Positions 24,301 to 37,351 are shown, numbered from the stretch's first letter. The stretch: DNA of 64,000 nucleotides from Datnioides undecimradiatus (GCA_008933995.1 WARS01000013.1:6858329-6922328); one strand, 5' to 3'. Program-made: numbers and translations. The notes: generated by a model from the sequence alone, not told the origin.

Positions 24301-25377
24301 AATAACAGAGAAACTACACACCACACATTGCAACACAGACACAAAACACAGAAAATGCATTTTTATCACCTGACTCTGCACTTCCACACAGCTCTACAGG
24401 GCTTTATGCTGTTTTTTTTCTGGGATGCAACAAAACAGTTATGGTTTACTCCCGCTGTTCTCACCTGCACTATTTTTAAATGTAACAGCTCTAAAAAACC
24501 AACAGCAACAACCAACCATTTCCTGTAAAGCATGAAAGTTAGCAGTACCCAAATATTCTCCTTGGGAACTGGTGGAAACCAAAACTAAACCAGAACTAAA
24601 AGTAGGGCAATGACTTACATCTTCTGAAGGGAGATGTCAGTGTGCTGTTTACAATTTTTCTGCTGTTTTAAGTGATTACATCTTGTGAGCCGCCTGAACT
24701 TCAGTGTGTGATGGCCATAGAAGGTGCTATTGGACAGAATCGAGTGGAGAATAGAAGAAAAAGCAGCCAAATAAAGGAAACAAGGCAGCACTTTGTCTGT
24801 CACACATATGGTAATGTCTTGGTGGATATCCCGTGTGGCCATCATAATCCTTGGTGAGGCTGTAGCCCCATCCTAGCTCCACCTATGACAGGAGGTGAGC
24901 TACAGTACACTGATCTGAACAGGCATATGGGGAATATAAAGAAAGGGACACTGCTGTTATTTCACTTTGTGCAGTTAGACTCATTACCATTAATTAGTGC
25001 CTTGGTGAGGCACTGCATTGAGAGTTCAGCATGCTTGCAAAATCAAAACATGAATTGAAAATGCCAGGGAAAATCTGGCCCTCGTTGCAATCTCCAGTTA
25101 ATCAGCAGTGATAATGTTTTGCTAAACTATAATCTCGCCTGTGAATATTAATAAGGGCTCTGAGGGATCTCAGCCGAGTGATGAGGGACCGCTGGTGGCT
25201 CCGGTCGAAAAAATGGCCAAACCATTGAGACAGATTGTTAAACCACTCAGCTCTCACTTTGGCTGTCTTTGTCTCCCTCAGTGGCTCTCCAGCGTGAAAG
25301 CACTATGTGGCTGTGTTTCAGAAACAGCAGAGAGAGTTTTTTTTGTCAACAAACCGCCATTTTGCATGCAACAGCCA

Positions 25378-25409
25378 CACCGACACACAAACACACACAC
25401 ACACACACA
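25378..25409. repeat. (CA)n microsatellite
   Basis: An ACACAA start, then an uninterrupted CA run. Confidence 0.9.
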
Positions 25410-27119
25410 TGAATGAACACAATAAGATGGCAAGCATGAGATTAGAGAGTGCACCCCTCTGCATAGTGAGGCCTTTTCTTCTTGCACGTTTGAGTGTCCC
25501 AGGATGATTAGGAGTGATATCTCTGAAGGGCATCAGGAATGTTTACAGCACATGTAGCCTTTGAGAATCGATAATGGCATGAAGACCCTGGGCAGGTTAA
25601 TGGCGTGTGAAGGGACTGTTATGTATAAAATCCAGATTGGTGCTTGTAGAAATGGTGCATGCATCACATCAGAGTATTGAAGTCCGTCTGCTGTAGCTGA
25701 TCTAAGCCTGACCTGTGACCCTTGTCGAGATCCACGTCAAATAAGCAGAATCAATCATGGAGACAGCGTTTGGCCATTACAGACCAAATGAGATGACCAA
25801 CGCAGTCAGCCCTGTGGGCTTGCCTTGATTTAACAACATATTATAAACACATTGATGGCAGTGGTGGATGAGGGTGGATGTGTTCTGAAAGCCCAGGCCT
25901 GGGTTAAGTAATCATAACAATAAACCATAATGGGAAAAAGGGTAAAAGCACCCTGAGATCAGCACTGAGGGGCAATTGCAGCCTGCTTCTTGTGGCTAGC
26001 CAACTATGTTGTGGTTTCTAGCGGGGGCATCCCCATCTGATGGGACATGCAACCCCTTGGAGGTGAAATTTATTGGTATGGATTTTGTGCTGCTACTGGT
26101 GCATTGAATCAGTGTGACCAAGCAGGCGGGCAGAGGGAAATGGGGCTGTTCTGAGAGTGAATTATACGCAGTCACACACTCAATTTACCCCTGCAAACCT
26201 AGTTAGGAGGGAGCAGACGTGGAGGCATACACATGCCATGGGGTGGCACGTATGTAGGCTGACACGCATGCACTCGTAAACACATGCACTCCACATTAGT
26301 TAAAAGGATTAAGGACATTAAATCGGAACCAAAATTAAATCCAATTTTTCATTTGAGTAATAAACTGAATGCATTTCAGGCAATGACGTGAAATGTTTCA
26401 CTACTGTGAAAGGCTGTGGTGAATGTGTTCAAAATAAAATGAAACACAACAAAGAGCATCTTCAAATGAACCCAGCCATTACTGATTAAAATAAAGGTAT
26501 CACTTAGCTTGTGTCATTAATTTCCAGTAAGAACAAATACCCCTCATGCATACTAAACCTCAACTCTACGCCAGCCCACCATATAATTGACCGTGTTACA
26601 GCCGGCAGCCTCGCAGACAGACAGTGGAGAAGTCGGTTGCCAGGCTGTTGTGTTTGATCTGGATGACTGTGTTGAAACCTCTTAATGCCAGTTTATATAA
26701 AATATTCATCTTCATTTCGCAGGCCATGAATCATCAAGGTGTTTCTGGCCCTCCGCCCCTGCTCCTGTCCTGTGGCGGAGCAGACAGCTGTTTGAAATTA
26801 GACACCAGATTGTGTTACTTAAACCGCTAGCAGGAGTGATGCTGATCGCTCCCTTACCCAGCAAGCAATCTGTTAGCATGCTGAATCGTGGGAATGTGAT
26901 CATGAGTGTGCTCTTATAGTATTTAAAGCCTGGCCTACCTCCCAAACTTAGACTCACTTGAAATTGCACATACTGTGATGCTACTGTATTAGAGTGTAGA
27001 GAACACAACAAATAATTAAACTCATATTTCAAACACATCTCACACAGGGAAGTTGTAACTCTTTTAGTCCCAGTTTTGAGCAAAACTCTGACACAGGTTT
27101 TTTTTGCTTAATGACACCT

Positions 27120-27650
27120 CACTGCTTCATCTGTCTGTTAATGAGCAAGATAAGACTACAGCCATGCTAGCAGCTCTGTGAGGCCACACTGAGGCACAGC
27201 AGTGTTTAGAGCAAAACACTAACGTCAGCATGCATGCTCACATTGACAGTGCTAACATGCTGATGTACAGGTATGATCCTAATGCAAACCATCAACGTTT
27301 GCTGTGTTAGCATGATTGATAATTAGCAGTATACACAGTGTACAGCTGAGGCTCATTAGCTTTGAACCAGAGTAATGGACAAATGAAAATTTTGACCTGA
27401 TGGTGGCACAAACTGTTACAGTTCACGCTGACAGCAATATGTGTGAACACGAACAAAATGCAGTAAACAAACACGTCACATAAAGCCACAAATGTGCATT
27501 TCATTCGATGGTACTAGAGGAATAGCATGGGTATCCCTAATGTCATGAGTGTTCGTGAATATCTGTACACACAATCATGACAATTAATAAAATAACTGAG
27601 CTATTTGCTAATATATTTTGGCCTCGACCAAAGTGGTCAACTGATCCTTA
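27120..27650 (+). repeat. Decayed teleost interspersed repeat
   Basis: The phrases GTGCTAACATGCTGATGTACAG, GTACAGCTGAGGCTCATTAG and TGGACAAATGAAAATTTTGACC (each shortened here to its visible core) match a repeat I recall as very common in teleost intergenic DNA, and the segment ends in GACCAAAGTGGTCAACTGA. Many substitutions mark it as old. Non-coding; edges are approximate. Confidence 0.55.
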
Positions 27651-27750
27651 AAACACCTATGCTGCTGTGTTTTTCCTGGACTGTATCTTCACATGTTTTA
27701 GTGATGGAATAAAATCTGGTGACATTTAAAGAGTCGTATATAGAGTCGTG

Positions 27751-28231
27751 ACTGTCAGGGCTTGGTTACGAGGTGTGAGCGCAGGACCCAGATGCAGACA
27801 GGGACAAGGGACAGAAGGGTTTTAACAGTTTTTTTTTTAATGGGCTTAGGCTTACGGATGGCCAAGGCAGGCAGGGTCAAAATCCAGGTGGTCAGTCCAA
27901 ACAAGACATGGTAAGTAAAACTCCAAAAACCAAAAATGCAAAAACCAGAAATCCAAACTCAAAATGATCACAAGGGGATAACACATGGAAACATGGCAGG
28001 GACATGGATACAAACATAGCAAATGACCCGACAGAGAACAAACGCAATGGCATAACTTAAATAGACAGGGGAGGGCAGCAAAACGAGACACAGGTGAGAC
28101 CAATCAACTAATCAAGACAGGAAACAAGTAGACAGAAACACACAAGGGAAAAACTTTTCAAAATAAGACAGGAAATAACAAGACAAGGAACTCAACTCAA
28201 GACAAGAAACTCAACTCAAAACCCTGACAGT
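27751..28231. mobile_element. Non-autonomous DNA transposon with CTGTCAGGG ends
   Basis: ACTGTCAGGG at 27751-27760 is exactly inverted as CCCTGACAGT at 28222-28231. If the element is taken as 27752-28230, both flanks are TGA, a possible 3-base target duplication. The interior is A-rich and purine-biased on the + strand, and contains GGCAGGCAGGGTC and CAGTCCAAAC words seen in teleost repeats. No transposase is encoded. The superfamily is unclear. Confidence 0.6.
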
Positions 28232-28888
28232 GACCTATCTACCTATTTTCTTCCATCTGTTTTATATATTCTATATATTTTCTTTTTCATGCTTGTTCTC
28301 TTTTTGACGATATTGACTTGTTGCATTTCTTTCTGTGTGGATCACCTTCTTGAGATTTTGGAGTCAACATTAACATCAACAAGTTATTAATAAAGTCAAT
28401 AAATCATAAGCTGTGTAGGCATCTGATCTGCCTCTGTTATTTCTTATGTTACATTTTTATTGAGCAATATTATTTATTTGATATTATTATTTTATTATTT
28501 TTAATTTGGACGATGTGGCAACCTAAATTTCAGCTATTTTTAGCTCCATTTGTGTAGCTTACTCATTGATCTTCCACTGTTACGCATTCCTTCAAAACGT
28601 ACTTTGACTATGGGTTAGCAGCAGTCAATACTGTGCAATTACACGCAGGATATGATGCCAAATGATAATCCCCAGTAGCTGTCTTGTAAAATCAATGGGA
28701 CCAGAGACAATAGTTGTGAGACGACTAGTGAATGCCGGGGTCTAGTCAGGACGAGCGAAGGCTTTGATAGATGGTTGTATTCTCTGAAGCAGGCAGGGAA
28801 CAGATTGTGATTAATTCTCTAACAGAGTGATTTGCCGGAAGTAGTAAAAGAAAATGCTGCAGTTATTTCCCCCTTTTTGCGGTTAATG

Positions 28889-28904
28889 GTGTGTGTGTGT
28901 GTGC
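28889..28904. repeat. Short (GT)n microsatellite
   Basis: About eight GT units. Confidence 0.85.
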
Positions 28905-29614
28905 GACCGCTGTATGTTCCTTAATGCATCTTTTCATTTTCTGCACACAGAGCTGCGCGGTTGTAATGCAAATCACAAAGCCACTCAGTCGGTCCGGTCT
29001 TCTTATCATTTTAGTGATCCTCTCATAATGACGTTTAAGAAGAAAATGAATAAGTGTCCCACACTGACAGCCAGTTTGGAAAGCATTTATTCATAACAGA
29101 TGAAAGGGATCGAAATGACACATGAGCTAATCAAAACTGGATATTAAGTATTGAATTGAAGCGGGCCTCTCTCTCTCAACAGTCAATTCTTATAAAGCTC
29201 TTTAATGTTTGGTTACATGAATCAAACTCATATTAACCTTCAGCCCTGTTTCTCTTCCCAGCGTTCACTGCACACTCTGATTGTCACAGAACCCGTAAGC
29301 TGTGTTTTACGTCTAAATGTGTGTGCAAAACAGACAGCATTTTAGTATTGGTAAATGTGGCTTGTTTATCCTTCAAAAGAAACCATTAGTCAAACAAACA
29401 AAGAGCGGTATGTGAGCAGACGTTACTGGCAGAAGCATTAAAATCCACTGCAACTCTCTGCCAGGTTAGTAATTGCTCTTTTTATGGTGGTAATTATTTC
29501 CTCTAAGGTGCGCACTGTTGCACACTGCAATTATACATGGGCTGCTATCTCAGTGTGGAAGGGAATGTAGGTGGTGAGATGTGGGAAGTATTCTGAAAAA
29601 TTGTACATTTCACG

Positions 29615-29618
<4 letters not shown>

Positions 29619-29672
<54 letters not shown>

Positions 29673-29724
29673 CGCTTGCGTGTGTGTGTGTGTGTGTGTG
29701 TGCGTGCGCTTGCGTGTGTGTGTG
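29619..29724. repeat. Long interrupted (TG)n microsatellite with internal duplication
   Basis: A TG run of over 100 bases, interrupted twice by the same CGTGCGCTTGCG variant. A block of about 34 bases including the interruption is repeated, showing that the array grew by duplicating a mixed unit. Confidence 0.95.
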
Positions 29725-31705
29725 GATGTGCAGTCAGAGAGAAAAGAAGAATTGAAGCTGCTGAGATCTGAATTGATGCACAGTTTCTACCAAGACAACA
29801 AAACAACAAAAATCAAACAACGGTGTGATGTGGCTCCATTTTTTTAATCTGTTTTGTGTATTCCTGCCTTCAGTTGAGTCTACGCTTCAGTAACGCAACT
29901 CTGCTGAAAGGCATTGTACAGAAAAGCCAGCATGTAAGCACGATAAGTGCCAATAACCTACTATTCATATTTTTGTTGCCTTTGTACCCCTGTCCTCTCT
30001 CGCTCTCTCTCCATCTCTTTCTCAGTTGTTTTTTCTCTGTTTGCTCCAGACAGTGTGACCTGCAGGACCAGGCTGGAAAACGCCATTACACAAACGCCTC
30101 TCACAGATAAGGTCTCCACCGGGAAACAGTGCAGACAGTGTTTCCTGATGTTTCGGAGACGGACTGCGTGGACGCTGGGGCCTCTGAGCGAGAGACCAGA
30201 GGGCAGAAATTCATATGGATGATTCTGTGAAAATGCAGCAACAGCAGCACTCAGCAGTTTCAGCTGATCTAAGGAGGAGCATTTGCATATTATTCATTGA
30301 AATTTCTATCTGCACCTTAGTACCAGTGAGTGAAGAGTACAAGTGTCCAGGCAGTGTCCTTGCTCAAGCAGTGAGTTCACAGTAAACAGTGGATTACTCC
30401 TCAGGTGCAAAGTTATGTTGAACGGGGAGAGTTTTGGACCCAATCCTCATGACTCCTGAACCAACAGGACAAGTTTCCATGTGTTCCAGTGATTGTGAAG
30501 GATTCGTAACACTGTTTGCCTTAATTCATGGGTGACACACAACCTCAGTTAAAAGGTTACATAACTTATATAGCATATTTCATTTCACATGATCAAAAAT
30601 ACAATATTTAAATACGCACACAGTTAGTTAGTAAGAGAAATTACATTTTAACACAGAACTGCCAAAGGTGCAGCTATTGTTGGTGAGAAATGGCATCACT
30701 GTTACATATTTCATCCAGCAGAAAGCATCAGCTCATTTATTAAAAGTCTAATTTTTTTCACATTTTATAATGTAATACTCCCAAATATTGATATCGGTAT
30801 CATGTCCAAAGATCATCAACATCAGCAACAATATCTCTGTTGTTAAGCTCAAACAAGACTATTTTCATTTTTACAAAGAAGCTCACATTTTGGAATAAAA
30901 GACTTTAACCCTACAACAGCGAAATCTGATGTATTTAAGCTTCTAAGCTCATGTTGATTTTGATATTAGGAAGATAAACACAGGAGTTACTTGTCTTATC
31001 TTAAAATGAAAACTAGCCATTGCTATAATGATGACCATCATTAATATATGCAATATTTAAAACAATAAATGTCATTAAATGAAAAAAAAAGAAATATTTG
31101 AGTATATGTATCATATACTTTATCCTCTGACTTTAATGAATACACTGCAACAACACAAAACAATCACTTAGTTACATCACTATCAGTGAATGAATGTGAC
31201 TTTGACTCTGCACTGTGTCTGATCCCATAGTACCGACTGTCGGAGCCCACAGGGCGTCTTATCAATCACTGAGTGTGGTCGGATGGGAGGAGATGCGATA
31301 ATTGTCCCTTCCTCTATCTAGCACAGTATCATAACCTAATTCTGAGAGATACCGTCTCCTGGGAAGACTCTTTCTGTCGTCACACTGCTCCACATTCCCA
31401 TTCAGCTGAACTGGAAGCTATATTTATCCTATTTTTTTCCCCTGTTAACATTTGGAGGATTTGTAATCATCATTCAACCTGAGATTTGCTGAGCAGCTGC
31501 CAATTAACCTGACTCCCCTTTTTCTTTGACCTCATCAGTATGCCATTAAAACTCACACGGTCACCAGGGCCCTGTGCTGTATCACAAAACTGTGCAGACA
31601 GAGACAGACGGAGGGTATGGAGGTACGTTTTAATGAAAATCTCCTTCATGTCTATTCCTCATATGAAGGAAAGTGTTGGATAGGTGCTGCAGAGTTTTTC
31701 AGTAT

Positions 31706-31708
<3 letters not shown>

Positions 31709-31754
<46 letters not shown>
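31709..31754. repeat. (TG)23 microsatellite
   Basis: An uninterrupted TG run. Confidence 0.95.
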
Positions 31755-31757
<3 letters not shown>

Positions 31758-31880
31758 CAGTGCAATTGAGGTGAGCGAGGTAATTCAGCCTTCACTTGAC
31801 TTTATTCTTCAATGTATCTAAATTCTGTCCAACCTCTGTCCACCTCTCTCCAGCGACCTCTGTCTCTGATGTGTTGAATC

Positions 31881-31888
<8 letters not shown>

Positions 31889-31922
<34 letters not shown>
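31889..31922. repeat. (GT)17 microsatellite
   Basis: An uninterrupted GT run, 135 bases after the preceding TG array. Confidence 0.95.
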
Positions 31923-31924
<2 letters not shown>

Positions 31925-32093
31925 ATGTACGTATGCGCTGCATGTGCGTGTCTGTGGATTGTAATGCATTAGCTCGCTCCTCCCAGCGGAGTGCCAGTCT
32001 AAACTAAGCAGCATGATGATGATGCTCTCTGTGAGCTGACACAACCCATTTGGCCAGGAGGAGCTGATCTACACCAGCGCTGCTTATTTACAG

Positions 32094-32153
32094 TATGGGA
32101 GGGGGGAGTGAGGAGGGAGGCGAGGAGGAGGAGGAGATGGAGGGGAGGGAGGC
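32094..32153 (+). repeat. G-rich purine tract, possible quadruplex
   Basis: Almost pure purine with several runs of three or more G (GGGAGGGGGG, GAGGGAGG, AGGGGAGGGAGG). It could form a triplex or G-quadruplex. Confidence 0.6.
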
Positions 32154-32205
32154 TCTGTCTGTATTTGCCTCACCCGCTCGTCCTTGTCTGGGTGTGAGCA
32201 GCAAT

Positions 32206-32208
<3 letters not shown>

Positions 32209-32239
<31 letters not shown>
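32209..32239. repeat. (AG)15 microsatellite
   Basis: An uninterrupted AG run, 55 bases after the G-rich purine tract. Confidence 0.95.
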
Positions 32240-32241
<2 letters not shown>

Positions 32242-32390
32242 CACAACTTGAGCATCATGTTGAGCTGTCTACTGTAACTGTGCATGATGGATCTTCAGAA
32301 TATTTTAGTCTTTTCACAGGGACACATAAAGGTGGATAATGACCTCATGTACTGCACTTCAGAACAAACCTTATTAAGTCTTTGTTCCAC

Positions 32391-33009
32391 CTTCACTTCA
32401 CTACATTTACTTCATTTACTACTTACATACAAGGGGCTAACAGACATTGATGACTTCTCTTAAGTTAAACAAACCAATGATATATTATACTCTATTGTAT
32501 TGCATTTGGATTTGTTGATTAATCATTTAGTTTACTGACATAAAAACACTTATTTGACTATAAGCTGTAAAAGTCATTTTTCATGTTAAAACAGTTTATG
32601 TTTAAACTTAAAAATGAATATTTTCTTAACTCCAATTTAGTTTTAATACTTTTGAAATTTAGACGATTGGTTAGACAGAACATTCATTGTGAAGGTGTCA
32701 CCTTAAACTCTGGGCAATTGTGATGATACCTGTCACTATTTTCAGATTTTATTCAAAGCCAAACAATCAACTGATTAATCAAGAAAATGATCGTCAGCAT
32801 CTCGACCAGCTATAACAGCAAAGTCCTGATTTTTCATTAATGCATTGAGTACTTTTAGTTTTAATACTTCACTTACATTTTACTGATTATACCTGCATAC
32901 TTCTCCCATACACTTTCACTGCAGGACTATGCAGCTGAGTATTTTTATAATGTGGTAGTAGTACTTTTACAGAAGAGAAGGCTCTTGGTACTTTCTCCTC
33001 TGCAGTGGG
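32391..33009 (-). mobile_element. hAT-like element, copy 4 (reverse), interrupted by another repeat
   Basis: The right part, from about 32850 to 33009, has GAGTACTTTTAGTTTTAATAC, GTGGTAGTAGTACTTTTAC and a worn CAGTGG end in reverse orientation. The left part, near 32391-32430, has CTTCACTACATTTACTTCA, as inside the same family. Between them lies a different repeat (32530-32815), suggesting a nested insertion. Confidence 0.5.
32530..32815 (+). repeat. Decayed teleost repeat nested in hAT-like copy 4
   Basis: The stretch with GTGAAGGTGTCACC, AACTCTGGGCAATTGTGATG and CAATCAACTGATTAATCAAG resembles a widespread teleost repeat whose copies contain GATTAATCGAGAAAA-type words. Non-coding; edges are approximate. 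Confidence 0.5.
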
Positions 33010-36000
33010 GGAAATCATTTCAGACCCATCACACCCTGCACATAACCTGTTTTAACTTTTCCCGTCTGGTCAGGGCTGCACAGCAAAACAACTGCACACA
33101 CCATCACATCTAATAAAGCAGTTAAATCAGCCGTGCGACATCACAAACACAGTCATTCTGCAATAGCCTCCATATACTAAGTCTTCATCTTGTTGTTCAC
33201 ACGCACACATTGTGAAATGTCATGTATGTATAATATAACAATAGAGCACCAGTAACTACGACCACACTGCTAAAACATTTAATTTAACTCTTCTGTCACA
33301 GTGTCAACACCCTGAATGTTACAGGCATTGTTAAAGGCGACTTTGTTAGAGCTGTTGTGGATTACATTCAGATCTCCAGGTGCACACAACAAATTGGACA
33401 CCAAGTGTAAATCATTTTCATCAATCAACAACAAATAAACCACCCCTGTGCCTCATTAATTAAAGAACCTGCAATAAATATTACAACTGGTTTTTAATAC
33501 CTTTTTTATTGTCACTCTACATTTCCATTCATTTTGTTTTCATTACTTTCTTATAGTTGGTGACACGTTTAACGTCCCTAGGTTGGGTCATTTTGTTATT
33601 CTATTAATGTTTTGATGTAGAGATGTGTTACGTGCTGTGTGTGGAATATCACTTTGACCTGATGTTTTATTCCATGCAAAGTTATTTTATATATTTGCAT
33701 TGTGATGCCAGTCAATAAACTAACTGACTGTCCATATGATATACTTAAATACTTGGTTCCTATGTATCATTGAAACTGTTGTTCGCTTAATAAGTCGCAC
33801 TGATTGTTATCACTGGTGCAATAAACTGAGTCTTTATTTGTGTAATGAGTCATAATAAACATCCAGCCGAGCAAACTACAATCTTAATGAGACAATATCA
33901 TTTAGGAATCAAGATCAGTGGCCCTGCAACCAAGTAACACCAGCGTCTGTGCTTCATATCCCTCCCTGCTGTTACAGGAACAAGATGAGAACAGAGATGC
34001 AGGAAAACAAAGAGTGTTTGGCTGGCCACAGTTCAAGCAGAAGGAAAGCTTACCATTAGCACCGGTGAGATAAAATCCAGGAGGACAAATCGCATTTCTA
34101 AAGGACTCTTTCAAGCTTGTTTCATCTGCACTGGGCAGTCAGCAGCCCACACAGCTCAGGAGACTGAGGTGTATCTCACTAAATTTCACCATTTCAGTCT
34201 CTCACACATCATGGAGATGCAGTAGGCTTTCTCTTGGAAAGAACCATGGTATTTTGCACTAATTATAGGTAAAGCAGAGACAGTTACTAATTTCTGATTA
34301 ATTGCTAAGCCAGCATAACTTTGTCTGTTAATCAGTACACAGCAGCTAAATGTGCAAAAGCATGAAATGTGTCGACAGGCAAAAATACAATTTAACTTAT
34401 ATAAGTTTCCAGTTATCAAACATGACTAAACATTTCCTTGAATTCAAACAGAACAGTTTCTGAACTCTTTTTAGTCCAGAATCCTAAAGAAACCACAATG
34501 AAACAAAGGGCTTGTGAAATAAAGTGTTGAAATCAATTTTAAAGGTGCTCTTGTTCTTGTAAACAAAGTTTCTGTTTACGCTCTGTGTTACTCACCAAAA
34601 CACGTGCCTCTTTGGCACCTGATAGACATGTTGAATGCATTTTATCATCATGAAATATCATCAAAGTTATTTTAAAGTTTTTGAATCTGCATGGTTAACG
34701 TGGTCGTGTATGGTTGAAATATATTCATAGCTAGCCATTTTCTTCTTCTCTGCCTTGCTTTAGTTCTTTCTTGTTACACCATCAGATCAGAACAGTAAAA
34801 AGGTACAAAACCACTGGCAGGCGTGTGTTGCACCCCCTGCATGCTCGTGCACACAAATGTGAGAAGATGAAATGTGGATCCACTCATAAAAACATTGCCT
34901 GTTGGCACAACATGGTCAAAACGCCACCCTGTACCTCTGAACTGACTATCAAGCAGTTTTTAGCTTTAACTCATCGTTATGAATTCTTCAGTGAACGCAA
35001 GTGAACACTTCGGTAAACACTTCTCTCATTTCTCTTATTTCAGTAGCGCTGATCATTATCATCTTATTCACTTTGGTAGCAAATGAATGTGTTCTGTGTG
35101 ATTGTTCTGCTCTGAGGAAAATGAAAAGCAATCTGGTTGACCAACTATAACACCACGTGTAAAAACCTGTGGGGGGACGAGAAGTTGAAAAATTGTCTGT
35201 TTGGCACTTTAAGTTGGATGAAAATCTAAAAGACAAAAAAACAGTGTGAGAAAGATAAAAATGGTGCACCCCAGAAGTCTTGAATTTCAGTGAGGATCTT
35301 TTTTAGCGTTAGGCCTTTTCTCTAGGACTTCATTCATCCAAGTAAGTGACAGAAATGAAAAGCAACACAAGTGATGAGTAAAAAAATTTAAATAAATAAA
35401 TCACCTGTCTGTATAAATAACTGAACGCCAGATGAGAGACGGTACATCAGCAAGAAACTAATTCCAATTTCAACAGCATTTTCACATCAACAACACTGTT
35501 TTTCCTGCTTCTGTTTTCACAACTTGTAGCTCCGTGCACATATTGAACTGCACGTCTTCATAGCCTGGATTAAAAGTGCCCCTGTGAACTCCCACTGCAG
35601 CCACCTTTACCAAATCACCACGCGACTGCTGCTTCATTGTGTTCATAAATGTAATCCCTTGGACCGATGAAAGGGGCGAACTCTGCTGCTTAATTAAAAC
35701 CACAATCAAATTTACCCCTTAAACTAGCTGCAAAAAGGGACCTCATTCAATTAAATCATGCATCACTTTCCTTTCAATAACACACAAACAAACAAAGTGA
35801 GGGGGGATGGGGTCGCGCAAATCCACACGCATGTTGATTGCCTGCCACAGCTGGGATTTTTTTTAATTTGGTAAACAGTGGCTGAGGTGGCGCACGGGGT
35901 GCCGTGGAGGAGAGTCCGGGGAGCAAAGGGGATTAAAGACCCTTCCACTGGCCTTCTATTGGCACTTGTCATGCACTTAATTTGATGCTGTAATTAACTT

Positions 36001-36452
36001 TTGAAATCTCAGGGCGTTTTGCGGCATGTGTACACGGGATTCTTTGCAGATAAATGCAGAGTGGAGGCTGATAGGACCAAGTAGCTGACTGCTGCAGAAA
36101 GCATTTCCTGTTTATCTCTTCCTGCTACAAGAAAGAGCATGATCTCGTAGCCCTCTGAAGGCCTAATGTTATACATCCACATTGTGCCTGTTCGTGTGTG
36201 TGTGTGCCCATGTGCATTTCTGTGGAAGTAATTATATTGATGGAATACCTTGTGTTTGCAATGTTTCTTTCCATTTAGAGCCTCACTTTGCACAGCAGAT
36301 GTTGTCCACCTGCTACTTGGTATCTGCCCGCTTGACTGAGAGAATATAAAACAGTCAAGGACCTACTTGGATGCAGTCAAGGGTATAAGGTATTTTTGTA
36401 CTTATATACACAAAGACACACACACGCACTGGACAATGTGTGAACAAACACA

Positions 36453-36490
36453 GCACACACACACACACACACACACCTACACACACACGC
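36453..36490. repeat. (CA)n microsatellite, interrupted
   Basis: A CA run broken by CCTAC. Confidence 0.9.
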
Positions 36491-37348
36491 AGATGCACAC
36501 TCGCACAGGTAAATCAACTCGTGCAGAAATCCACAAGGATTTAACAGAACTGGGAGCGGACGGCTTTTTCATGTGGGCCAGCCAATCACACGATAATTGC
36601 TTTGAAATTAAGTACCTTTTGTATTTGAATGCTAATTAACTGATGATAGAAAATACTCAATAAGTCATTAACAGAAAATTGAAAGAAAATGTTGACCGAG
36701 TGAGCGTTTTCTTTAAAAAAAGAGACGGGAACTTCTTTTCATTTTTAAGCGCCTACTGCAGATAGATTGATTGTTTAAATGAGAGTAGGTAATGAATTTC
36801 CATTGACCTTGACACACAGTCATTACAGTGTAATCAGATCAAATGCTGCCTTGTTGGTTATTTACTGTAGGTGGTTGTATAATCAATTTTGCTTCTGCAA
36901 TTTAGCTATTTCACAGTTAAAACTCAACCAGAAATAAGACCCTAAAATATATTTAAACACATCCGGTTTGTAATTAATCCATATGAGAAGGTTTTGGCCC
37001 TTCGGTTTTAAAAAAGTACAGTATTTTATATATTTTAATTTCACATTTCAACCTCACTGCCCTCTGCCCCTTAACCCTGTTCTCTGTTGCTGAGCTCTGT
37101 GGGTCACTGAAAAATGTCAGGCTTCCCTCTTTTTGCAGCCTTGAGATAAGAACGCATTGTGTTCTTCGCACATTTAGCCTCTCTCATGAGTAATATGCAT
37201 TTCTTAGAAAAAAAACCTTGAATATCATTTGAATATCTTCCTGAGAAAATGATTCTGTAAATGCATGGAAAGGACCCTGTTGAAGATGTGAGCAAGGACA
37301 CAGTGAGGGGACAAGAGTGAGATAAATAGTCTCTGTTCGGTTTGTGTG

Positions 37349-37351
<3 letters not shown>

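Larger units (their letters stand above)
14401..27119. other. Long intergenic stretch, no supported gene
   Basis: No exon, RNA gene or intact transposon could be recognised. It contains a CTCF-like motif near 15304, a small direct duplication of GGTGGTCCATCCAAAA at 14718 and 14737, purine-rich low-complexity DNA at 20500-20545, a G/C-richer block at about 23000-23340, and a CA repeat at 25380. The longest open frame (15495-16070) has no recognisable domain and no splice or codon evidence. Confidence 0.5.
28232..32390. other. Intergenic sequence, no supported gene
   Basis: Contains long TG microsatellites (29619, 31709, 31889), a purine-rich tract (32094-32153) and an AG repeat (32209). Translated open frames in 29571-29847 are produced by the TG repeat. 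No exon recognised. Confidence 0.5.

Noticed and set aside
29571-29847. Cysteine-valine or threonine-histidine rich open frames
   Set aside because: They are translations of the TG microsatellite.
29947-30222. 91-codon open frame including an arginine-rich C-terminal stretch
   Set aside because: The acceptor-like CTCCAG at about 30049 is suggestive, but no donor-linked partner exon or similarity was found.
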